Shown: positions 6,458 through 12,856 of the stretch, one piece after another | Numbering within the stretch: the stretch's first letter is position 1 | How the letters are laid out: each line of letters starts with the position of its first letter | Assembly (NCBI RefSeq): GCF_022601895.1 | Contig: NZ_JAKVIO010000034.1 | Location: 12,435 to 46,883 of the forward strand | Length of the DNA stretch: 34,449 bases | DNA from: Sphingomonas sp. LaA6.9 | GTDB lineage: Bacteria > Pseudomonadota > Alphaproteobacteria > Sphingomonadales > Sphingomonadaceae | Reading direction: 5' to 3' | The notes under the pieces: generated by a model | Databases searched by the model: none | The model's input: the letters and a program-made list of their open reading frames with translations, nothing else | What the model was told of the DNA's origin: nothing | Program-made: the position numbers and the translations under genes

Positions 6458-7393
6458 ATGCATCGCAAACCATCGATCGAAGACCGTGTCAGCCTTTACG
6501 CCGGTGTCACCCAGAAGGTGGTCTCCGAACTCGAGGTCGGCCGCCTGCCATGGGTGCAGCCATGGGATGCGGAAGGCGCGACTTGCGATCTTCCGCACAA
6601 TGCTGGCACGCTTCGGCATTATTCGGGGATCAATGTGCTGATCCTCTGGCATGCATGCACTGAAGCTGGCTGGCAGTCGCAGCGCTGGCTGACCTACCGG
6701 CAGACCCTGGCGCTCGGCGGCAATGTCCGGAAAGGCGAGCGCGGCACGACCGTGTGTTATGCGGATAAGTTCGTCCCCCGCGACGAAGCCGCGCGCGCCG
6801 TCAATGACGGCGACGAGGCCCGCAGCTTTGAAAGCGACGGGGCAACGCTCCCCCAGAGCGTCGCCAGACGCTTTCTCAAGCGCTTTACCGTCTTCAATAT
6901 CGACCAGTGCGAGAACCTGCCCGAGCATGTGACGGCATTGCCCGAGCGCCCATCGGGGCATGACATCTATGTCGAGGCCGAGGAGATCATCGTCGGCAGC
7001 CGCGCCGATTTTCGCGTCGGCGGCGACAAGGCCTTTTATGCGCCGGGACCCGATTTCGTGCAGGTGCCCGAGCAGTCGGCCTTTCATCATCCGCTCGACT
7101 GGTACCGCACCGTCTTTCACGAGCTCGGGCATTGGACGGGGCATGGGTCTCGGCTGAACCGCGAGCAGCGCGGGACATTCGGCGGGCCCGATTATGTGCG
7201 CGAGGAACTGGTTGCCGAAATGGCCTCGGCCTTTGTCTGTGCGGCGCTGGGCATCCAGCCGACCGTCCGGCACAGCGATTATATCGGTGCCTGGCTCGAG
7301 GTGATCAAAGCCGATGAGCGCGCGATCTTTCGTGCCGCGTCCCAGGCGAGCAAGGCGGCCGACATGCTGCTGCGCAGGGGAGGCGTGTCATGA
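6458..7393 (+). CDS. ardC: ArdC-like antirestriction protein, ssDNA-binding and zincin domains
   Basis: A 311-residue protein of the ArdC (DUF1738) family, which protects incoming conjugated DNA from restriction and binds single-stranded DNA. The N-terminal domain has the signature VVSELEVGRLPWVQPWD, YSGINVLILW, WLTYRQTLALGGNVRKGERG (about residues 15-105). The C-terminal part is a zinc-metalloprotease-like domain with HELGH at 221-225 (FHELGHWTGH) and a downstream Glu-containing EELVAEMASAF. The ATG at 6458 has a good AAAGGAG site 8 bases upstream. The stop overlaps the next gene by ATGA. Such genes commonly sit in the leading region of conjugative plasmids and elements, fitting this context. 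Confidence 0.88.
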   Translation: MHRKPSIEDRVSLYAGVTQKVVSELEVGRLPWVQPWDAEGATCDLPHNAGTLRHYSGINVLILWHACTEAGWQSQRWLTYRQTLALGGNVRKGERGTTVCYADKFVPRDEAARAVNDGDEARSFESDGATLPQSVARRFLKRFTVFNIDQCENLPEHVTALPERPSGHDIYVEAEEIIVGSRADFRVGGDKAFYAPGPDFVQVPEQSAFHHPLDWYRTVFHELGHWTGHGSRLNREQRGTFGGPDYVREELVAEMASAFVCAALGIQPTVRHSDYIGAWLEVIKADERAIFRAASQASKAADMLLRRGGVS

Positions 7394-7656
7394 GCGGCTT
7401 TCTCACACTGCGCTGGCGTCGCCTGCGCCGGCAATTCTCCTGCCGGCTCGGGAGATCGCGTACGCTGGGCGAACGGATCGATCGCGCGACCGCGACCATG
7501 CCCTTGTTCACCTACACGGTGTTCAGCCTCCATCGTCATGAGGGACATGATTACGCCACGATCGCGAAGATGCTGCGGCTCGATGTCGACGAAGTCGAGC
7601 GGCACATCGCCGCCGCCCTTCTCCACCTCGCTGTCGCACTTGATCGTGATGATTGA
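7390..7656 (+). CDS. Sigma-70 region 4-like small protein
   Basis: An 88-residue basic protein. Residues about 37-85 (MPLFTYTVFSLHRHEGHDYATIAKMLRLDVDEVERHIAAALLHLA) match sigma-factor region 4: the -35-binding HTH with its typical YATIAKxLxLxxxxVxxHIxxAL pattern. Region 2 is absent, so it cannot act as a complete sigma factor; it may act as a small regulator or co-sigma. It overlaps the ardC stop by ATGA, so it is translationally coupled to ardC. A strong hairpin begins 7 bases after its stop. The domain call is good; its role is unknown. Confidence 0.7.
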   Translation: MSGFLTLRWRRLRRQFSCRLGRSRTLGERIDRATATMPLFTYTVFSLHRHEGHDYATIAKMLRLDVDEVERHIAAALLHLAVALDRDD

Positions 7657-7662
7657 CGACAA

Positions 7663-7695
7663 ATCCACCCTCGCTGGAAAACAGCGAGGGTGGAT
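7663..7695. terminator. Strong hairpin after the sigma-like gene
   Basis: ATCCACCCTCGCTG (7663-7676) and CAGCGAGGGTGGAT (7682-7695) are perfect 14-bp complements around a GAAAA loop, 7 bases after the stop of the sigma-like gene. It looks like a transcription-terminating or mRNA-stabilising hairpin, but no T-run follows, so a classical intrinsic terminator is not shown. It may set a lower level for the downstream MNT-HEPN gene or serve as a protein-binding site. Confidence 0.6.
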
Positions 7696-7754
7696 CAACA
7701 GACACATGCTTCACCTTGCCAAAGCGCTGGCGCTCCACGAAAAGATCGACAACC

Positions 7755-8684
7755 ATGCGCAAGGACCTCGATCATCTTCCCGCCGCCAAGCAGCGCGACC
7801 TTGAGCGCGTGCTCAAGCTGCTCTTCGAGGAGTTCGAGGATGCAACCGCGCTTGGCAGCCATGACTGGAAGAAGAAGGGCCGCATCCTCAAGGTCATTCT
7901 TTATGGCAGCTATGCGCGCGGAAACTGGGTCGATGAGCCGCACACAGCCAAGGGCTATCAATCCGATTTCGACCTCTTGATCATCGTCTCGGACAAGCGG
8001 CTGACCGACCCGATCAAGTTCTGGGAAAAGGCCGAGGACCGGTTGATCCGCGAGTTCTCGATCACGCAGACCATCAAAACCCCGGTCAATTTCATCGTCC
8101 ATACGCTGGGCGAGGTGAATGACGGTCTCGCGCATGGCCGCTATTTCTTCATGGACATCGCGAAGGACGGCATCGCGCTCTACGAGAGCGAGGACAGCGA
8201 GCTTCATACCCCCAAGCCCAAGACGCCTGAACAGGCACTGGCCATGGCGAAGGAATATTTCGATGAGTGGTTGCCGAGTTCGCTCGATTTCTATGAACAA
8301 GCGAAGCACGCGATGGGTAGGGGCCGAGGCAATATAGCCGCTTTCGAATTGCACCAGGCGACCGAGCGCCTCTATCATTGCGTGCTGCTTGTCGTGACCT
8401 TCTACACCCCACACGTCCATAATCTGGGCTTCCTGCGCACCCAGGCCGAGCGACTTGACCGCCGCCTGATCGATGCCTGGCCGCGCGAGACCAAGCGCGA
8501 CCGCGCGCGCTTCGAAAAATTGAAGGACGCCTATGTGAAGGCGCGCTACTCGAAGCATTACCGCATCACCGAGGAAGAACTGACCTGGCTTGGCAACCAA
8601 GTCGAGGAACTGGGCCGCATCGTTCACATCATCTGCTCAGAGCGCATCGCCGAACTCGAACAGGCAGCGTCGCCCAAGGCCTGA
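7755..8684 (+). CDS. Nucleotidyltransferase-HEPN fusion protein
   Basis: A 309-residue fusion. Residues about 1-125 are a minimal nucleotidyltransferase domain with GSYARGNW (51-58) and the metal-binding DFD (71-73). Residues about 165-300 are a HEPN domain (AAFELHQATERLYHCVLLVV, HNLGFLRTQAERL, then RYSKH with Arg264 and His268). In two-gene systems MNT antitoxins AMPylate or otherwise block HEPN ribonuclease toxins; here both are one polypeptide. Whether it is a toxin, a self-regulated RNase or a modifying enzyme is not known. The ATG at 7755 puts the NTase at the normal position; the frame is open about 34 codons upstream, but that part runs through the hairpin. It lies 98 bases after the sigma-like gene, probably within the same transcription unit. 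Confidence 0.8.
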   Translation: MRKDLDHLPAAKQRDLERVLKLLFEEFEDATALGSHDWKKKGRILKVILYGSYARGNWVDEPHTAKGYQSDFDLLIIVSDKRLTDPIKFWEKAEDRLIREFSITQTIKTPVNFIVHTLGEVNDGLAHGRYFFMDIAKDGIALYESEDSELHTPKPKTPEQALAMAKEYFDEWLPSSLDFYEQAKHAMGRGRGNIAAFELHQATERLYHCVLLVVTFYTPHVHNLGFLRTQAERLDRRLIDAWPRETKRDRARFEKLKDAYVKARYSKHYRITEEELTWLGNQVEELGRIVHIICSERIAELEQAASPKA

Positions 8685-8715
8685 CCCGGCCAAGCCTCAC
8701 GCTGATCTTACCCGG

Positions 8716-8736
8716 CGCGCGCCCTTCGGGCGCGCG
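8716..8736 (+). terminator. GC hairpin downstream of the MNT-HEPN gene
   Basis: CGCGCGCCC-TTC-GGGCGCGCG is a perfect 9-bp stem, 32 bases after the gene's stop. A six-T run (about 8761-8767) follows only some 25 bases later, so it is a terminator-like hairpin rather than a textbook intrinsic terminator. It separates the ardC cassette from the LuxR gene. Confidence 0.5.
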
Positions 8737-8791
8737 GACTAAGTCGCTAGGAGCGCAGGGATTTTTTAACACATTCGGGTGACGCTTGGGC

Positions 8792-9640
8792 ATGGCCCGC
8801 AAGCACGACCCGCTTTCGTCGCCTTTGGGCACGGCGCATGGATCATCACCTGGCGCGTCGAACGCCCTGGCCGATCAGTCGCCCGGCAATTCCACCGGCG
8901 CATTTGAAATAATGTCCGAATTTCTGATGCGCACGCGCAAGGCCAGCGATCTCGAGACCATTTCAGCTTGTCTTGCCGAGAGCGCGCGCAAGCTCGGTTT
9001 CGATCATTTCGCGCTTGCGCATCACGGCGATATTGCAGCGCCCGCCGCTGGTCTCGTCTTCCTGCATGACTATCCCGAACATTGGGCCCACATGTTCGCC
9101 GACCGCAGCCTTCACCGGATTGATCCCGTGCAGCACGCCGCCTCGATTGCTCGCCATGGCTTTGCCTGGGATGAGTTGCCAGCGCTCTTGCCGCTTTCCG
9201 GCGAGCAAAAACGAATGCTGGTGGACGCACGCGGCGCTGGCCTTGTCCAGGGCTACACCGTCCCCTTGCTGGCCTCAGGCGAGCTACGCGCCAGCTGCTC
9301 CTTTGTCCGCTCGGCCACCGCCGAGATGTCGAGCGCGGTCATGACCGCAGCGGAATGCCTTGCCCATCTCGCCTGGTCAGCCGCCATCCGAACGGTCAGG
9401 CCGGGGCCAAACCCCCGACCCAAAATGCTCAGCCCGCGACAACGCGACTGCGTGGTGTTGATGGCGATGGGAAAGACCGACTGGGAAATCGGACACATAC
9501 TCGGCCTCGCTGAAAATACCGTCACGGCCTATCTGAACCACGCACGCACACGCTTTGGCGTGGCGCGCCGTACCCAGCTTGCGCTTGCAGCGCTCTACGC
9601 CGGCGAGATCGGAATCGCGGAGATACGCAGCTGGCAATAG
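8792..9640 (+). CDS. TraR-like LuxR-family quorum-sensing regulator (solo)
   Basis: A 282-residue LuxR protein: N-terminal autoinducer-binding domain and C-terminal GerE-type HTH (LSPRQRDCVVLMAMGKTDWE beginning at residue 213, then NTVTAYLNHARTRFGV). Most residues that hold acyl-homoserine lactone in TraR are present: Trp of YPEHW, Asp of RIDPV, Trp of FAWDEL and Gly of VQGYTVPL. The position equal to TraR Tyr61 is Phe (WAHMF). No luxI-type synthase gene is in the window, so it is a solo that may sense signals made elsewhere. An ATG at 8912 (MSEFLMRT) would give 242 residues, closer to the family norm; the first 40 residues are low-complexity. It lies just before the transfer genes and likely controls them, as TraR does. 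Confidence 0.85.
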   Translation: MARKHDPLSSPLGTAHGSSPGASNALADQSPGNSTGAFEIMSEFLMRTRKASDLETISACLAESARKLGFDHFALAHHGDIAAPAAGLVFLHDYPEHWAHMFADRSLHRIDPVQHAASIARHGFAWDELPALLPLSGEQKRMLVDARGAGLVQGYTVPLLASGELRASCSFVRSATAEMSSAVMTAAECLAHLAWSAAIRTVRPGPNPRPKMLSPRQRDCVVLMAMGKTDWEIGHILGLAENTVTAYLNHARTRFGVARRTQLALAALYAGEIGIAEIRSWQ

Positions 9641-9654
9641 CTCCTTAAGGAGGT
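9641..9654 (+). promoter_or_regulatory. Perfect Shine-Dalgarno within a palindrome, no start codon nearby
   Basis: TAAGGAGGT (9646-9654) is the full complement of the usual bacterial 16S rRNA 3' end, but no ATG, GTG or TTG follows at a usable distance; the next real start is 9715. The site overlaps the perfect palindrome CTCCTTAAGGAG (9641-9652) directly after the LuxR stop codon. It may be a remnant or a ribosome standby site. Confidence 0.45.
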
Positions 9655-9714
9655 ATCGCCTGCGAAACGGTAATTGGTGATCTTGCCGAGCTTTGGTCAT
9701 TCGAGGGCATCACC

Positions 9715-10552
9715 ATGCGAATCGTTCCAAAGACCGAGGGCCAGCAAGCGCCTGCGCAGCAATGGCCTGCCCCCAAATTGTGGCGCGATCCCGGCTTCTA
9801 CAGCCGGATCGCCGAGACGGGGCGCGCAGGGCTCATGTGGGAATGGCTGCGGCGCGATCCGCACTATCGACGGGCCCTTGAGCGCGCGCGCGCCTCGGCC
9901 CCACACGCAGCATTTCACGGCAATGCCCGGGTCATCGACACGAGCAATGGCGATCAGGCTGCGGCACACAAATGGGGGTTGCGATTTCGCCGAGGATGCA
10001 GGTCGCGATGCGGTTGCAGCGCGGATCTTCTGGACCGCTGATCGCGATCCATCGGTCCTGCGCGCCCATGCCAATTCGGCGCGGGCAGGTCTCGATATAG
10101 CCGAACTGGATGATATGGCGACGGTTCTGCGCTGCAAGGGCGGAACTGAATCGCTCCTGGTCCGCAACGGGCGATGCTGGCTTCGTGTCGACATCGTGAG
10201 CGGCACGTTACTCGATGGCCCAGTCGAACTCGATCTCCTGGTGACAGGGACCGTACCGATCGAGCCGCAACTCGGCGCGCTGCGGATGGTCGCAGCGCTG
10301 CGGCGCGACGGTCGCCTGCCAGCCGATGGGCGTGGCTGCGACTTGCGCCTTCAACGCGAGGTGCTGGCGCTTCGCGCGCACGACGCGCGCATGGACGGCG
10401 CCAGCATGCAGGACATTGCGCGCGCGCTGTTCGGGCAGGAAGGGGCGGGAGGCTGGATGGGGTCATCTGATTATCTCAAGTCGCGCATACGCAGGCTCGT
10501 GGCACTTGCACGGCATCGCGCAGAAGGCGGCTACAACGCGCTGCTTCGCTGA
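9715..10552 (+). pseudogene. DUF6499/DUF2285 regulator, frameshifted
   Basis: The first frame (from ATG 9715) encodes WRDPGFYSRIAETGRAGLMW then EWLRRDPHYRRAL, the DUF6499 'transcriptional regulator' N-terminus, and reaches HKWGLRF. Family continuity then resumes one frame over as FAEDAGRDAVAARIFW, running to a DUF2285 C-terminus (REVLALRAHDARMDGASMQD, SSDYLKSRIRRLVALARH, GGYNALLR). The switch lies at the T triplet 9985-9987: removing one T restores a continuous protein of about 279 residues. It is therefore a one-base insertion (mutation or sequence error) or a +1 recoding site; without recoding the protein stops at 10041. Such proteins commonly sit near tra genes of rhizobial and sphingomonad integrative elements. 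Confidence 0.7.
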
Positions 10553-10577
10553 AATGTCCGCTCGGCGCACATGATGA

Positions 10578-10880
10578 TCAGGACGATCGCGCATCGCGCA
10601 GGCGGCGCGCGAAATGCAGCCGCCACAGATCGGCAAGAAGTTCGGGCTCCCGTGATGAACCCGCAGTCACGACGATGGCGCTGGCCGGATCAGCGGGGTC
10701 GAGCCGCACCGCAAAGGGGCATTTCCCGGTGAGACGCATCGAATCGACGGGCAGGCCATCGCGCCTGAGCGCGGCTTTTGCGGCTTCGTCAAAAGAGAGA
10801 TCGGCCCATATGGCCAGCACCAGCTTCTTGAATTCGGCGAGCGTCAGCGCGCCGAGTGGCAGCACCATCCTGTCATTCAT
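10578..10880 (-). CDS. Conserved-looking hypothetical protein, 100 residues
   Basis: A reverse-strand frame starting MNDRMVLPLGALTLAEFKKL and ending LADLWRLHFARRLRDARSS. It has a predicted helical N-terminus, a central LDPADPASAIVVTAGSS strand-like segment and a basic C-terminal helix. There is no signal peptide, membrane segment or motif that I recognise. The frame is open across the whole interval with protein-like codon choice and no competing forward gene. It is the only reverse-strand gene in the transfer region, and its 5' end faces the 44-bp palindrome, so that region may serve both directions. Function unknown. Confidence 0.55.
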   Translation of the reverse strand: MNDRMVLPLGALTLAEFKKLVLAIWADLSFDEAAKAALRRDGLPVDSMRLTGKCPFAVRLDPADPASAIVVTAGSSREPELLADLWRLHFARRLRDARSS

Positions 10881-10987
10881 GAGGGGTCACGATCATGTGC
10901 TGCATAGCCTTGCCCAACCTGCATTTTTTGCAAAGGACGCACCGCGTCCATCAACCGATCCCATTGTCTGCGCATGGGAGCACCATG

Positions 10988-11031
10988 GCGCGAGAGTCGA
11001 ATCCGGGCGAGCCCGGAATCGACTCTCGCGC
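10988..11031. promoter_or_regulatory. 44-bp near-perfect palindrome in a divergent intergenic region
   Basis: Arms 10988-11008 and 11011-11031 are complementary at 20 of 21 positions around a GA centre; the outer part is GCGCGAGAGTCGA and the inner part CCGGGC. It lies between the reverse-strand hypothetical (start 10880) and the forward HTH gene (start 11103). As DNA it is a strong operator or cruciform candidate; as RNA it would be a very stable hairpin. No T-run follows, and the sequence is not like a lux/tra box. Confidence 0.6.
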
Positions 11032-11102
11032 ACAACATTTTCTGACGCGAAGTTGCAATCGACAATTGTGACAACGGCATCACGAGCGAGGAGGTCACAG
11101 CG

Positions 11103-11324
11103 ATGGCCAGTCAATGGATCCACAACGCCCATGACGCCCGGCGATCGCCCTATTTCACCAACGACGAAGCCGCCCATTATCTGGGAATCTCGTCACGCTC
11201 TCTGAGGCGCTTGCGCGCGACCGGCCAGGCCCCACAGCATCGCTGGCATGGGATGATGATCCGCTATCATATCGATGACCTCGAAAACTGGTCCAGGCCT
11301 TCGCGTGCAAATCCCGGTGGCTGA
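11103..11324 (+). CDS. AlpA/excisionase-like HTH protein
   Basis: A 73-residue protein with one helix-turn-helix, PYFTNDEAAHYLGISSRSLRRLRATG (about residues 16-41), followed by a wing-like RWHGMMIRYHIDDLENW. This is the MerR/AlpA/Xis-type fold of small regulators and recombination directionality factors. A clear GAGGAGG ribosome site lies 8 bases before the ATG. It heads the traF-virB1 group and overlaps the traF frame by up to 50 bases. In tripartite and related integrative elements a similar small protein (RdfS type) controls excision and transfer genes, but which role applies here is not shown. Confidence 0.75.
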   Translation: MASQWIHNAHDARRSPYFTNDEAAHYLGISSRSLRRLRATGQAPQHRWHGMMIRYHIDDLENWSRPSRANPGG

Positions 11325-11841
11325 AGCGCCACACCGGTCAAATGGCTGCGGTGCGCTGCCGGCCCTGTCGATGCTTGTAGTCATCGGCACGATCTGGACG
11401 ATCATGACAAGGCCCGCACCAGTCATTGTTTGGAATCTGAGCGCAAGTGCGCCAAAGGGCATCTACCATGTTTCGCGCGGCAAACCGGCGCATAAGGGCG
11501 AGCTTGTCGTCGCACATATCCAGGGTCCGCTACGCGACCTGGCAGCAAGGCGTCGCTATTTGCCGGCGGATATCCCGCTCATCAAGCGCATCGCGGCCGA
11601 ACATCCCGATCACCTGTGCACGCGCGGCAATGTCATCCATGTGAACGGTCGCGCAGTCGCGCGCCAGCTCGCCCAGGATGCGCTTGGACGCCCGCTGCCG
11701 CGCTGGAATGGATGTCGCGTGCTGTTGCGGCATGAGGTCCTTTTGCTCATGGACGCGCCCACGTCCTTTGACGGCCGCTATTTCGGACCGTTGAACCTGA
11801 GCGCCGTCGACGGGAAAGCGCAGCCGCTGTGGACATGGTAA
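11275..11841 (+). CDS. traF: TraF-type S26 peptidase for conjugative pilin processing
   Basis: A protein of up to 188 residues of the S26 (signal-peptidase-like) family; TraF of RP4 trims and cyclises the TrbC pilin. A membrane anchor lies at about residues 29-49 (LPALSMLVVIGTIWTIM). It is followed by the nucleophile motif SAPKGIYHV (Ser58) and the general-base motif LIKRIAAEHP (Lys104), both in the expected order and spacing. The start is uncertain: ATG 11275 has no clear ribosome site and overlaps the HTH gene, while GTG 11317 overlaps only the HTH stop and would suit translational coupling. Its stop overlaps the virB1 start. It fits with trbC downstream. Confidence 0.82.
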   Translation: MTSKTGPGLRVQIPVAEAPHRSNGCGALPALSMLVVIGTIWTIMTRPAPVIVWNLSASAPKGIYHVSRGKPAHKGELVVAHIQGPLRDLAARRRYLPADIPLIKRIAAEHPDHLCTRGNVIHVNGRAVARQLAQDALGRPLPRWNGCRVLLRHEVLLLMDAPTSFDGRYFGPLNLSAVDGKAQPLWTW

Positions 11842-12434
11842 GATACTGCGTCGCCGGTGCAGCACTTGCGCTGGCCGCCCCCCTCCAGGCCAATTCGGTC
11901 GAGCCGTGGCGCGTGCATATCGACGAGGCCGCACGGCGCACCGGGATTCCGGCGCCCTGGATAGAGCGCGTCATGCACGCTGAATCTGCAGGGCGCACGC
12001 ATCTGAAGGGGAGGCCCATCACCAGTCCAAAAGGCGCCATGGGACTGATGCAGCTCATGCCGGGCACATGGCGCGAAATGCGTGCACGTCACGGACTTGG
12101 CCATGATCCCCATGATCCGGCCGACAATATCCTGGCTGGAGCCTTCTATCTGAAGCTGCTCCATGCGCGCTTTGGTTATCCTGGCCTGTTTGCGGCCTAT
12201 AATGCGGGGCCCGCTCGCTATCAGCGGCATCTGGCAACGGGCCAGAATCTTCCAATGGAGACACGCATCTATCTGGCGCGGGTGACCGAGACCGCCCCGA
12301 TCAGTGTCGGCTCACTTCCCGATGCCCGCCGCCCGACGCTGTTCTTCAAGCTTGGCGATGTCGCGCAGGTCAGCTTTGCGCGCGCGTTGCAGGGCGGACC
12401 TGACGGACTTTTCGTGCCTCTTTCAGGACAGTGA
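11835..12434 (+). CDS. VirB1-like lytic transglycosylase
   Basis: A 199-residue exported murein hydrolase of the SLT/VirB1 type, which opens peptidoglycan locally for the transfer channel. Residues 1-20 form a signal peptide (CVAGAALALAAPLQA). The SLT core begins WIERVMHAESAGR with catalytic Glu50, followed by SPKGAMGLMQLMPGTW and later FAAYNAGPARYQRHL, all standard family motifs. The ATG at 11835 overlaps the traF stop (ATGGTAA), while an upstream GTG at 11829 would add only two residues. Together with traF it forms a small transfer-accessory operon upstream of the relaxase. Confidence 0.9.
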   Translation: MVRYCVAGAALALAAPLQANSVEPWRVHIDEAARRTGIPAPWIERVMHAESAGRTHLKGRPITSPKGAMGLMQLMPGTWREMRARHGLGHDPHDPADNILAGAFYLKLLHARFGYPGLFAAYNAGPARYQRHLATGQNLPMETRIYLARVTETAPISVGSLPDARRPTLFFKLGDVAQVSFARALQGGPDGLFVPLSGQ

Positions 12435-12856
12435 ACTGCAGCCAGTATCGGGTGCTGCACGCGGGGCATGCGAAAAGCGAAGAGAAAGCTGATGAACATT
12501 GGCGATCAGGAACGCGAAAATGTGCGACGCGCCCACCCCGTCGGTGACCGAAATCCAGAACATGCAAAGCGGTGTGAGCCGGAATCTGCGCGGCCTCGCA
12601 AGGTCGACCATCCCATCTTCTCTCAATTGCGAAGTGGGGCAGAAGAACAGTAGGATCATGCGAGGCAAGATTCTAAGCTGTGGCACTGGTCTGCTGATAA
12701 ACCTGCTGAAACATAAACATTTTCTTGCCAGCAATGCGGCGCCCCAATTCGACGCGACAGTGCCGGATCTTCAGCAAAGCCGCAAAATTGCTGCGCTGCG
12801 CACGGCACGTCTTGGGGTTGGCGCCGGCGCCGGGGATGATCGGCAAAGGTTGGACC
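12435..12856. other. Stretch between virB1 and relaxase without a confident gene
   Basis: No recognised protein is encoded here. A 53-codon forward frame from ATG 12492 to 12653 (MNIGDQERENVRRAHP) has a purine-rich upstream and very polar composition but no family resemblance. A reverse frame of similar quality overlaps it. In related elements a DUF2840 gene often sits near this place; I do not see one. The relaxase frame is open upstream of its chosen start, from about 12725, but that extension lacks family motifs. Confidence 0.35.

Noticed and set aside
7653-7754. Upstream extension of the MNT-HEPN protein (MTTNPPSLENSEGG)
   Set aside because: It runs through the 14-bp hairpin and has no domain content; the ATG at 7755 places the NTase fold normally.
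10988-11031. Lux/tra box for the LuxR protein
   Set aside because: The palindrome is 44 bp and does not resemble the ~18-bp lux or tra box; kept as an unassigned palindrome.
12423-12734. Reverse-strand frame of 103 codons between virB1 and relaxase
   Set aside because: No recognisable family, no clear ribosome site, overlaps the virB1 end and an equally weak forward frame.
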